64,000 nt of DNA from Ursus arctos (Eukaryota > Chordata > Mammalia > Carnivora > Ursidae), in NCBI RefSeq assembly GCF_023065955.2, contig NW_026622763.1:82689299-82753298 (forward strand), written 5' to 3'. The position numbers and the translations under genes were made by a program. The notes under the pieces were generated by a model. That model saw only the letters and a list, made by a program, of their open reading frames with translations. It did no database searches and was not told where the DNA came from. Positions 36,240-45,632 of the stretch are shown one piece after another (positions within the stretch are counted from its first letter, which is position 1; every line of letters starts with the position of its first letter).

Positions 36240-36477
36240 AGCCCCAAGGTGTGAAATGGTGAGCGAGGTTTCACCAAAAAATTTCAAGGGGAAGTGAAAG
36301 AGTGTTTATTACTCACAGGTAGGGAACGCAGTACACAGCAAGCCATGCAAGGAGATCAAGGCAGGGTACAGGGAGAGAGAACAGGGCAGGACCTGGGCCA
36401 CATGCCTTTATTAGGGTCTGGGGATGAAGTGCTTTTCGCTTCCCTGGCTAAGGCAGAATTTGACAATTTAAACCAGT

Positions 36478-36673
36478 AAGAGTGGGATTTGGGGGTGGCT
36501 CAGTCAGTTAAGCATCTGCCTTCAGCTCAGGTCATGATCTCAGGGTCCTGGGATCAAGCTTCATGTCAGACTCCATGCTCAGTGGGGGTCCTGCTTCTCC
36601 CCCCCCCCCACCCCCAGCTCCTGCACACTCTCTCTCTCTCTCTCAAAAAAAAAAAAAAAAAGAGTGGGATTTT
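36478..36673 (+). mobile_element. Can-SINE, 5' shortened, in the LTR-like block
   Basis: The SINE starts at 'gggggtggctcagtcagtt', missing about eight bases of the usual head. It continues with 'aagcatctgccttcagctca' and ends with a CT-rich body, a C run (36600-36610) and 18 A. The target duplication 'aagagtgggattt' lies at 36478-36490 and about 36660-36672. Confidence 0.93.
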
Positions 36674-36749
36674 GGGAAGCTTTGGGCAGGGTGGGGTGGG
36701 CTGTGGGGTGTCTCTTCTAAGGGGTATACAAAGGGAAGGGCCTGGGGGG

Positions 36750-36820
36750 AGTGCTTATGAGAAGTGCTTAAGAGAAGAGTGCTTATGAGAAGTGCTTAAG
36801 AGAAGAGTGCTTATGACAAG
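36750..36820. repeat. 28-bp tandem repeat, two and a half units
   Basis: The unit 'agtgcttatgagaagtgctt' plus 'aagagaag' is present twice exactly (36750-36777 and 36778-36805), and a partial third copy with one change follows. LTR U3 regions often hold such arrays. Confidence 0.95.
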
Positions 36821-36930
36821 GGTCATTAAGGTAGTTGTTTCAGGAACTTAAATTTACTTGTTACCCTCCAGGCTGTTCCCTAAGACAGGTGCCCCCTGGA
36901 GGGCTAGAGGTCAGTTCAAGGTCCCTGCAG

Positions 36931-38400
36931 GTTGCTTGGCCACAGGATATGGGTGAAATGGATGCTGAGGCCTGAATATTATGTAGTTCAGCTAAACTCT
37001 CAACAAGTGGCTATTAATATCCTTGGACAATTCATTGTAAGAATAGATATATCTTTAATTTTACAAGAAAATGCCAAACAATTTTCAAAAGTAGTTTGTC
37101 ATTTTTACTCTTACAAATGGTGTATGAGGTCCATTTGCTCTACAGGCTCACCATTTGGTATTTCCAGTCTTTCGAATATCAGCAATTCTAGTAGGTATGT
37201 ATTGGTATCTCATCATGGTTCTAATTTACATTTTATTGATGACTAATTCTATTCAGCAACTATATATGTGTGAAACAGCCAATCTGATTATCTTCTTTTG
37301 TGAAATATCTCTTTAATACTTTTACCCATTTTATAAATAGGGTTGTTAAAACTCTTAATTTTGATGAAGTCTACTTTATCAATTTTTCTTTTACAGCTAT
37401 ACTTTCTGTGGCCTAAGAAATTTTTGCCTACTTTAAGTTTACAAAGATATTCTCCTATGTTTCTTCTATGAGCTTTATAGATTTGACTTATGTTCAGTTC
37501 TATGATGCATCTCTAATTTTTGTGTATCATGTAGGGTAGGATTGAGCTTTTTTTTTTTTTTTTTAGTTTTTTTAAGTAAGGATTTGAAGAACACCATTTG
37601 TTGAAAAAGCATTTCTTTTTCTTTACTCATTGAATTGAATGGTAATGTTGTTGAAAATATATTGATCAAATATGATTGTGTCTATTGGTCCATTGATCTA
37701 TTTGTCTTTCTTTACAGTAATACCTCATTGATTTAACTTTACAGTAAATGTGAAATTCTGATAATAGAGGCATTCCAACTTTGATCCCTCTTTTAAAGAT
37801 TGTTTTGGCTATTGCAGGTCATTTTAATTTCAGTATAAATCTTGCAGTCGGTTTTTCAACCTCTACCAAGAGATCTGTTGAGATTTTCTTTGAGAAGTCA
37901 TTATGTATTGTTATCTTAACAATATTGAGTCATGTCATCTATGAACATAGTATAGCTCTCCATTTAATTAGATCTGTAATTTCTCTTATCAATGTTGTAT
38001 AGTTTTTAGTATGGTAGTCTTTCATATTTTCTTTAAATTTATTCCTAGCTATTTTGTATTTTTTTTTTACTAATACAAATTAGTTTTTTGTTTTTATTTC
38101 ATTTTATAATTGTTTCTAGTATACAAAAGACTTTTTGTGTTTTAATCCTTTATTCTACAGCTGTGTTAGGTCACTTTCAGTTTTGGTAGATTTTCTAGGA
38201 TTTCCTGTTTAACCATGACATCTGCAAATAGAGACTTTCAAGTTTTCTTTTCCAAATTTTACGATTTTTTTCTTTCTTCTTTGTGCCATATTTCACTGGG
38301 TAGTGAAATATTGCATAGATACGGACAGAAGAAATAATCTTGTCTTGTACCCTATTTCAGAGCGAAAGCATTCATTAATTCACTGCGCCACTAGCTACAC
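36931..38400 (-). mobile_element. antisense L1M, second segment (ORF2)
   Basis: The + strand reads antisense L1 ORF2 in order: 'aagtagtttgtcatttttac', 'ttggtatttccagtctttc', 'gacatttaatttcagtataa'-like text, 'tcttaattttgatgaagtct', 'gttttggctattgcaggtca', 'aacaatattgagtcatgtca', 'atcaatgttgtatagttttt' and 'ttattcctagctattttgta'. 'aagacttttgtgttttaatc' and 'atcttgtcttgtaccctatt' also fit. The L1 order is clear through 38395. Open frames seen here are artefacts of reading it backwards. Confidence 0.9.
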
Positions 38401-38455
38401 ATTTTTTTTTCGTCTTCAGCATACATTTATTGAGTGCTTACTGTGTGCCAGGATA
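38401..38455. repeat. short L2/MIR-like insertion in the L1
   Basis: The text 'gcatacatttattgagtgct' plus 'tactgtgtgccagg' interrupts the antisense L1, which resumes at 'acatttttatagatgactc'. Flanks 'ctacac' and 'ctatac' may be a short target duplication. Confidence 0.55.
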
Positions 38456-38624
38456 ACTATACATTTTTATAGATGACTCATATCAGAATGAGGATATCCT
38501 TAGCTTGCCAAAAATTTTTTCATGATTAGGTTGAATTGTTTCAAATGCTTTTCCATATTTCTTGATGTTTCTCTTATTTCTTTTTGTCATGGTGAATCAC
38601 ATTGATTTTATTTGAAATGTTAGA
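38456..38624 (-). mobile_element. antisense L1M, third segment (ORF2)
   Basis: 'acatttttatagatgactca', 'atgattaggttgaattgttt', 'caaatgcttttccatatttc' and 'gtgaatcacattgattttat' follow the antisense L1 order directly after the short insertion. Confidence 0.85.
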
Positions 38625-38852
38625 CTAACCTTGCATACAGTGGGGCACCTGGGTGGCTCAGTCAGCTAAGAATCTGCCTTTAGTTCAGGTCATGATCCTG
38701 GTGTCCTGGGATCGAGCCCCACATTGGGGTCCCTGCTCAGGGGGGAATCTGCTTATCCCTCTCCCTCTGCTCCTACCCTCATCCTCCACTTGTGCTGTCT
38801 CTCAAATAAATAAATAAATAGTCTTAAAAAAAAATCTAATCTTGCATTACAG
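38625..38852 (+). mobile_element. Can-SINE in the antisense L1
   Basis: The body at 38641-38835 starts 'ggggcacctgggtggctcag' and ends '(aaata)n gtcttaaaaa'. The near-perfect duplication 'ctaa(c/t)cttgcat(-/t)acag' flanks it at 38625-38640 and 38836-38852. It postdates the L1. Confidence 0.95.
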
Positions 38853-39325
38853 AAAGAAAATCCACTTGGCCATGATGTATTATCCTTTTCATGTATTGCT
38901 AGATTTAATTTGCTAACATTTGATTGAGAACTATTGTATTCTGTTCTGTTCATTTATACTTACCTTATTAAGCATGTTAAGAAATATAACATCTCTGCTT
39001 CCTGAAAAAAAATCTATGCAGAATTGATATTATTTCTTCCTTAATTACTTGATAGAATTCACCAATAAAACTATCTGGGTTTGGAGTTCTCTTTGTGTGA
39101 AGGCTTTGGTTATGAATTCAACTTCCTAAAGATCAAGAGCCATTCAGATTATTTGTTTCTTCTATTTAGTGACTTGTGCTTTGAAGGACTTTGTCCATTT
39201 TTTCCAGTTGTTAAGTGTATTGTCATCAAGCTTTATAACATTCCTTTATTATCCTTTAAATATTTGCCGGATCTTTGTAGTGATGCTTCTTCTTCTTTCC
39301 TTATATTGGTTATTTTCTATAAGAC
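38853..39325 (-). mobile_element. antisense L1M, fourth segment (ORF2)
   Basis: 'aaatccacttggccatgatg', 'gctagatttaatttgctaac', 'cttccttaattacttgatag', 'ctatctgggtttggagttct' and 'ctttataacattcctttatt' continue the antisense L1. A 138-codon open frame starting at 39081 lies over this segment and the unknown block next to it, and is not a real gene. The end near 39325 is approximate. Confidence 0.85.
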
Positions 39326-40140
39326 TTGGTGTGAGGGCCCACTGATGTGGTTGACCCTTAAAAGACAGCATTGCCCCTTGTGGCCTTTTGTTTATAAAGC
39401 ATCAGGAGGTCCCTTCAAGGTCTGCTTCTATCTAGGTGAGCCAGATAAAGAGAGTTGTTATAAAATGAATGAGTTGCAAGTATTAGCCAGCATGTAATAA
39501 CATAAGCTAAAGGAGTACCTGGAAGACTGGACATTTTTGTTGATTAATTCAGAGGGCATAAGCTTGAAAAAGGGAGATATTATGGGCTTGAGGGTACTTT
39601 CTCAAGGTACAGTATTGACCACCTAGCGAACATCCCAATAGATGGTTCCAACTTGATGCTTGGGAGGCCCCTGGAGGCCTGGAGAAAGTGAGGGCTCATC
39701 CAGAGTGGTGTTGCAATGCTTAAATTGCTGTGGAAGAGAGTGATGAAGAGAATGAAAGGGTCAGGGAAGTGAGCATGCTGAAGTGGATAAGTTGGGTGAG
39801 AACAAAGGACATATTCAAGCGTTACATTCTATAGCAAGGCCCAGAGACATACATTCACCAAGGCCGTCAAGAACACCCTGGTAAGACAGGCGCCCGCACC
39901 TTCAGCTGTGGCGCTTCAGGCCAGCACTGATGGTCCAAGAGGATTCATGGAGTTTGATTTGCTAATGGAAATGGGTATGAAAAGAGTGGCTCTTAACCAC
40001 CCCATGCAAGGTGTTTCAATCATTGCAATGACCAGCAATGTCAGTGGTCTTGACCTTCAGAGAAGTGTGCAGATGGTGAATGGAACACAGCCTCCCCAGA
40101 AGAAATAGATGGACAGCCAACAAGAGTACTGCTTAATTTA
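39326..40140. other. unclassified block with a 66-codon open frame
   Basis: The block runs from 'gcccactgatgtggttgacc' to 'agatggacagccaacaaga' and includes an open frame at 39908-40108 on the + strand. The frame reads as a plausible but unrecognised peptide, with motifs like 'RGFMEFDLLMEM' and 'ALNHPMQGVSI'. No promoter, splice sites or poly-A signal are seen. It could be an internal part of an old LTR retroelement of the MaLR type or an eroded processed pseudogene. I lean towards the first, with low certainty. Confidence 0.3.
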
Positions 40141-41589
40141 TATGATCAAAAGGAAAACAGAAGGGAGCTGTGAGGTTACTATTAATGGATAAAACAGAGC
40201 CAAAGGATATTAATCAATATCCTTACAATGTGGCCCTTTCATAAGATTACTAAGCACCTGTGAGCCCCTTCATGTATTTCATTAGATGTCTGTGCTTTTA
40301 TTTATCCAGATTTTCTCCATTTCATCAGCCAGTTAGCTCTCCAGCACACTGAAACTTAATTAATAAACAATTCACTTCAGTTTTTTCTGTGAAACTGTTT
40401 TCCAGTCTTTGATTCACAGAGCTCTGATGCTTATTAATTTAAGTTTTCATTGTACATGCAACCACAGTTTTTAATTCTGCACTTGGATACCTGGTAGCAA
40501 TTGGCTTTTGTTTCCTACCGGGAATACAGTGGTAAAGGACATTTCCAAATCTGCCTATGTTTTGATACATGGCTCTTAGCACAGTCTGACTCATTTCTTC
40601 ATATTTATTTATCATGAAGAAAATTATAATATCTATGTCAAGATAGCAAGAATGAGTCTCTCCAAACTAAGTATTTATTTTTATTTCACTTTACTTCACT
40701 TTTCAAAACCTCTGGGATAGCCAGGACATAGCAAGAATGATTTCCTCCTTTTTTATCATCTTGATCCTTCTTTATTTGCCATTGTACTCAGGTACTTTTT
40801 GCTTTGTCAATTTAAGAGTTGAATAACTTCGGCTTCTGGGCCTGGATAATGATTTTTACATATTGATTATTTAACTCATTGGATTTACTGTTGTTTAACA
40901 AGTTTCTCTTTTATTGCTAACATTTAATTGAGTGCTCAAGGCAGAATTGTTGTTAATCCTCCTTCTAAGACCATTCCTAAAGACACGAGGGATTTCCTTT
41001 TTTTCACACTTCATTGTTAAAACATACTGAGAAATTTATTTTAATATGTTTACTCTTCCCCAGCACAAAAAGTATTTGCATTTTAAAGTAGCCATTAGTA
41101 TGAGGCACTTTCATTGTGAAGGAAGCCATGCCATTTACAACAGAATAATTCTACTTTGTGGAAACAGTTCTCTTCTATTTTTCTCTTCAACTTTCCAGAT
41201 CTGTGTCTGTATATCCAACAGTATAAAATCATCTCTCCTCCAACCCTCCCACCCAACACCAATCAAAGATGCAAAGTAACAGAATTGAACAAGTGGCCCA
41301 TCAGCTGAAGGCAATCACTCTTGTCAACATTGAGCAGGATTCTTTTATAGAATCAATAACAAGCTCAATTTGTTACAGGGTACATATAGTAGATGGACAA
41401 CATAAAGAGGAAGAAAATAACTATATTAAGAAAGAAAACCATAATGTAAAACTAGTAATGACTTTTCCATTGAATTGGTAATTTCTGATTTATCACAGGC
41501 ATACCGCTGAACAGGGCCATTACAGCTTTCTCTTCAGTCCAAATTACTGGAAGGAGAAAATAATGGCTGATTCACAGCTACATTTCAGA
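40141..41589. other. unassigned single-copy DNA
   Basis: No gene or clear repeat was found. Part of it (about 40260-40510) is homeodomain-word rich and is listed as a finding. A 77-codon and a 70-codon open frame near 41046-41481 have no signature. Confidence 0.4.
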
Positions 41590-42120
41590 TTATGTTAATA
41601 ATTCTCATTCGCAAGTGATCAAAACTTAATTTAAATCAGCTTAAGCAAAGAAAGAGATTTATTAACTCATACAAGTGGAAAGCCCAAAGGAGGCAGCTAT
41701 TCCGGTGTGGCTGGATCTTAGGGTTCAAACAATGTCATCGAGTCTCTGTGTCTTCATCTTTCAGCTCGGCTTCATCTGTATCGATGTCATTCTCAGACAG
41801 GTACTCGCATGGTGGCAAAGGAGACTGTCATAGCTCTGGGCTCTACATTAACTGTTGAGTAACTTCAGGAGAGAAAGAGCTTCTACTCTGGTGGGTCTGA
41901 TGGAAAATGCAAAATAAGCTTCTATTTGATCTGGGTTGGGTCATGGACCCATCCTATGGTGCAAGAACAGGAGCAGACTACCCTGACTGCTTAAGATACC
42001 CTCATGAAGAAAAAAATATCTTACCGAAAGAATGGAAAAGGAACATTAGACCGGCAAAACTGATGGAGGTCTCTACAAATGCCCAGTTCCACCACCTTTG
42101 AACTATGCCTCCTCTCTCAG
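41590..42120. repeat. ancient repeat, type B, copy 3
   Basis: 'ttcgcaagtgatcaaaactt', 'aatttaaatcagcttaagca', 'agagatttattaactcatac', 'gtgtggctggatcttagggt', 'tcaaacaatgtcatcgagtc', 'tctttcagctcggcttcatc' and 'atgtcattctcagacaggta' follow the type B order. 'atctgggttgggtcatggac' marks the second half. It is the best-preserved copy of this family in the window. Confidence 0.6.
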
Positions 42121-42344
42121 TAGGTGAGATGCTACTCTGTTGTCTCCACACTGGGAGTGCACTGTCTCTATTTTGCATGACTGGTGCCACAGCTACCAGT
42201 TCTAGTCTTAAGGAAAGGTAGAGAGAGATTGCTGCATTTAGTGGAATAAACATTAGGCTCCAGCCACTCTCAGTGCTTCTATAATAATCTCTGTATATAC
42301 TCCTATCCCAATGTATTGTAGTTTTTGCTAACCCATATATCTTC

Positions 42345-42470
42345 TTCACTAGACCAAGAATGTTTTCAGAGTAGGGAATCTGGCTATTCACCTATGTATC
42401 ACGTGTGTTTAGCCTAGTGCCTGACGTTCTTATATGCCTATTGAATCAATATGTAAATGCCCAAATAAAT
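42345..42470 (+). repeat. LINE-2 3'-end fragment
   Basis: 'tcttcactagaccaagaat', 'tatcacgtgtgtttagccta' and 'gtgcctgacgttcttatatg' plus 'cctattgaatcaatatg' fit the L2 3' terminus, diverged. Confidence 0.6.
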
Positions 42471-42689
42471 AATATTTTAAAAGGCAAAGTTTATTTTAAT
42501 TACTATCAGTATCATAGCCAAAATGAGAGAAAGAGCCTTTTCAATCTTGTTCCAGAATTTATGAACAAATATTTTAGTATCAAAGATTTCATTTTTCTTA
42601 TTATTGTTGTAAATAAACAAATGTGTATGGTACTTCATCATTTTTCAAAGAACTTTTACTACCATTATCTCTTCTGGTCTGAAACAATG
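42471..42689. other. unassigned DNA
   Basis: A short AT-rich stretch between the L2 and the antisense L1 5' region. No gene. Confidence 0.4.
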
Positions 42690-43660
42690 TTTCTTTATCT
42701 TTGATTTTCTGTAGTTTGAAAATGATATGCCTAGGTATAGTGGGTTTTCTTTGGTTCGTTTTTGTTTTTTGTTTGTTCGTTTTGTATTTTTCCTCCTTGG
42801 TATTCTCTGAGCTTCCTGGATCTGGTGCCTGACATTAATTTGGGGAAATTTTCAGTCATTATTGTTTCAAATATTTCTTCTGTTCCTTTCTTTCTTCTCC
42901 TGGTATTCCCATTACATGTATATTATGCCTTTTGTAGTCGTCCCACAGTCCTTGGATATTCTGTTTGGTTTTCTCTCCCTTTTTTTTCAGTCTTTGATCT
43001 CTTTGCTTTTTGAATTTTCAAGAATTCTATTAATATGTCCTGTAGTTCAGAGATTCTTCCTCAGCTGTGTCTAGTCTACTAATAAGCCCATCAAAGGCAT
43101 TTTTCATTTCTGTTACAGTGTATTTTTATCTTTAGCATTTCTTTTTGGCTCTTTCTTAGGATTTCCATCTCTCTGCTTACATTGCCCATCTGTTCTTACA
43201 TGTTGTTTACTTTATCCATTAAAGCCCTTAGCATATTAATCAGTTGTTTTAAATTCCCAGTCTTATAGTTCCAACATCTCTGCCATGTCTGGCTCTGATG
43301 TTTGTTCTGTTGCTTCAAAAAATTTTTTTGTTTATGCCTTGTAATTTTTCTTATAGCCAGGCATGATGTACTGGGTAAAAGGAATTGCTGTCAATAGATC
43401 TTTACCGATGTGGTGGTGGTAAGGGGAGAGGGGAAGTGTTCTATACACAATTATGAGCCTAAACTTCTGAACTGTGAACTTCACAAGTGTTGCTCAGTTT
43501 TTCTCTCCCTGCTTCGATGGGACAAGATGGCTAGGGTGGGTTGGAGCTTGGTACTTCCCTTTCCCCAGGTCAGTTAGGCTCTGATCATTCCCCTGCGGAT
43601 TAGGATCTGGTTAACTAGTTTCCCCTGAGAGCAGGCTCTGTTAAGAATGGAGTGCTTGCT
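42690..43660 (-). mobile_element. antisense L1, 5' UTR to ORF1 region (left part)
   Basis: Antisense L1 text: 'gtttgaaaatgatatgccta', 'ttctctgagcttcctggatc', 'ttcagtcattattgtttcaa', 'tattcccattacatgtata', 'gtctactaataagcccatca', 'aggatttccatctctctgct' and 'catgatgtactgggtaaaag'. The minus strand reads an ORF1-like coiled-coil segment ('REMEILRKSQKEML' type) near 43090-43180. It is broken by stops. A young L1 interrupts it at 43661. Confidence 0.75.
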
Positions 43661-44050
43661 GGAGGAGATAATGCTAAGTGAAATAAGTCAAGCAGAGAAA
43701 GACAATTATCATATGGTTTCTCTCATCTATGGAACATAAGAACTAGGATGATCGGTAGGGGAAGAAAGGGATAAAGAAAGGGGGGGTAATCAGAAGGGGG
43801 AATGAAACATGAGAGACTATGGACTATGAGAAACAAACTGAGGACTTCAGAGGGGAGGGGGGGTGGGGGAATGGGATAGACCGGTGATGGGTAGTAAGGA
43901 GGGCACGTATTGCATGGTGCACTGGGTGTTATACACAACTAATGAATCATCGAGTCTTACATCGGAAACCGGGGATGTACTGTATGGTGACTAACATAAT
44001 ATAATAAAAAATCATTAAAAAAAAAAAAAAAAAAGAATGGAGTGCTTGCT
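43643..44050 (+). mobile_element. young 5'-truncated L1 insertion with 18-bp target duplication
   Basis: The insert at 43661-44032 is the very 3' end of a carnivore L1: 'ggaggagataatgctaagtg' at the end of ORF2, 'tggtttctctcatctatgga', 'atgaaacatgagagactatg', 'gcatggtgcactgggtgtta', then 'aataataaaa'-like signal and a poly-A tail at about 44018-44032. A perfect 18-bp duplication 'aagaatggagtgcttgct' lies at 43643-43660 and 44033-44050. Unbroken target duplications and A tail mark a recent insertion. It carries no complete ORF. Confidence 0.97.
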
Positions 44051-44480
44051 CTGGCATATTTCAAAATTGTTCCTTTTTCCCAGAAGACCTAAGGTATTTT
44101 TCTCCAATATTTACTGTGGGAACCTAGTTGAACTCCTAAAGGTAAATCTCCACAATATTGTAGGGCCCCCCACCTATGACTGGGTCCCCCTGAAGTTTAT
44201 AACTCTCAGAGTTTTCTGCACTGAGCTTCCCATAATTTGCCAATTATGAGTCAGGTTTTCTTTCTTCTTCTACCACTGTTTTCTGTGACAGTTTCTACTG
44301 GTTAGTCTCTGCTCCAGTAAGCGGTGACTTGCAGTATTTGTCTCTCTTTCCAGTTTTGGGGCAGTGGTTTACCCTGCGTCCTTCCTTCCCTTACAGATCC
44401 AAGAAGGGTTATTGAATTTGCAGTCTGTTCAGGTTTTCACTTTTCGTTAGGACAGAATGGTGATTTCTAAGCTCCTTACA
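44051..44480 (-). mobile_element. antisense L1 5' region, right part
   Basis: The text after the young L1 ('ctctggcatatttcaaaatt', 'ctcagagttttctgcactga' and 'agttttggggcagtggttta') continues the antisense L1 5' UTR. The right edge near 44480 is approximate. Assignment here is weaker than left of the insertion. Confidence 0.5.
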
Positions 44481-45484
44481 TGTGGAACCAGAAACCAAAA
44501 ATCCAATAATAAGTTTCTCAGAGCAGTTGTTATAATTTCTATAATTTAAGACAGATTACTATAGGTGCATAGGTAATAAATATTTAAGCTAGTACAAAAG
44601 TTAAATTTGGATTGGGTTTATTCCATGGTTCTTCTCCATTATGGGAAAAGCATGAGATCCTAGGACATCCAAAAATGAAAAAAGATGCTGAAAGGTAGAA
44701 AGATGTGAAAAAGGGGACAGATGAGGTCAGCAAAGTTACAATGCCATTAATTCATGCTCTATATTAAGAAAAAAAAAAAAAAACCCGCACGCATTTCCTA
44801 GACTGAAGACAGCATTTATTCAGTCAATCACAGAAAGATAGGTCAAGATTTTCCATGGGCAAGTACATTGGAGCTTTTCACATTGTTGTGGTTTGAAAAT
44901 CAAGTGGCCATAACCTAGAAAAAAAGTACAAAGCGAAAGATAAATAAGATGCAGAGACCCTAACATTTTCATAACACGTGCCAAGCAGAGTTGTTATTAA
45001 TAATTTAAACACTCAGTTTGGGTTTGAACAGCACTAAAATCAAGATTATTCAAACAGAATATCTTAATATGAGCATTGTGCTCATATTAAGAGTAAAAAT
45101 ATAAAGGTCAACTACCACGCATCTCAAGGTATAATCTTTGATGGTTCCTGAAGATTTAAATTATCACAGAAGTGAGTGTAAATTACAATGGGCAAATTCA
45201 GGCACGAGAAATGAAAGCCTAGCTCAAGGGTAGCAGAGCTGAGCAGTTTTAATGGTGCTGCCTGGCAAGCACTCCTCTTCTCTTTTTTAAAGATAGAATA
45301 AGTCTGTAAATAGCTTGACAATAAAACCTTCTATAAATAGAATCTGACCACGGTGTCTGGGATCTGATCTTACTTTGTGAGTCAGGACTCAGGACTCTTG
45401 ACATGTAATAGTCAATACGGATCTCTGTGGTGACAGATGGTGGCTGAACAGGTCTCGATGAGCAAGATTCTTCAATCCTAAGTA
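44481..45484. other. unassigned DNA with a poly-A run
   Basis: No gene was found. A 15-base A run lies at 44769-44783 with 'cccgcacgc' after it. A local inverted repeat 'aatatgagcat' / 'atgctcatatt'-like text at 45067-45090 could form a hairpin. Confidence 0.4.
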
Positions 45485-45632
45485 TGTGTATGGGTTTCAG
45501 AGGACAAATTGATGCCCCAAATTGAATAAAAATGTTGTTTGCATGAACTTGGAGATATTGAAAGAGAGGAAATAGAGCTTTTTTTAGAATATCACAGACA
45601 TTTTTGGCAAAAAGGTTAAGAACCACTATTGT
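45485..45632. mobile_element. hAT-Charlie-type DNA transposon end
   Basis: 'gggtttcagaggacaaattg', 'atgccccaaattgaataaaa', 'tgttgtttgcatgaacttgg' and 'aaaaaggttaagaaccact' match the terminal part of MER1/Charlie group transposons, with the usual GTTAAGAACCACTG-like end. Confidence 0.6.

Larger units (their letters stand above)
36240..36930. mobile_element. LTR-like insertion splitting the antisense L1
   Basis: The block between the two L1 parts has no L1 text. It contains 'gtgtttattactcacaggta', 'atgcctttattagggtctgg', a Can-SINE at 36491-36658, a 28-bp tandem array at 36750-36820 and 'taccctccaggctgttccct'. Its high GC, TG..CA-like edges and tandem array resemble an endogenous-retrovirus LTR of carnivores. 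No retroviral gene text was recognised, so this is an inference. Confidence 0.45.

Noticed and set aside
39081..39497. Longest open frame of the window (138 codons)
   Set aside because: Most of it reads antisense L1 ORF2 and runs into the unclassified block. It is an artefact of reading an L1 backwards.
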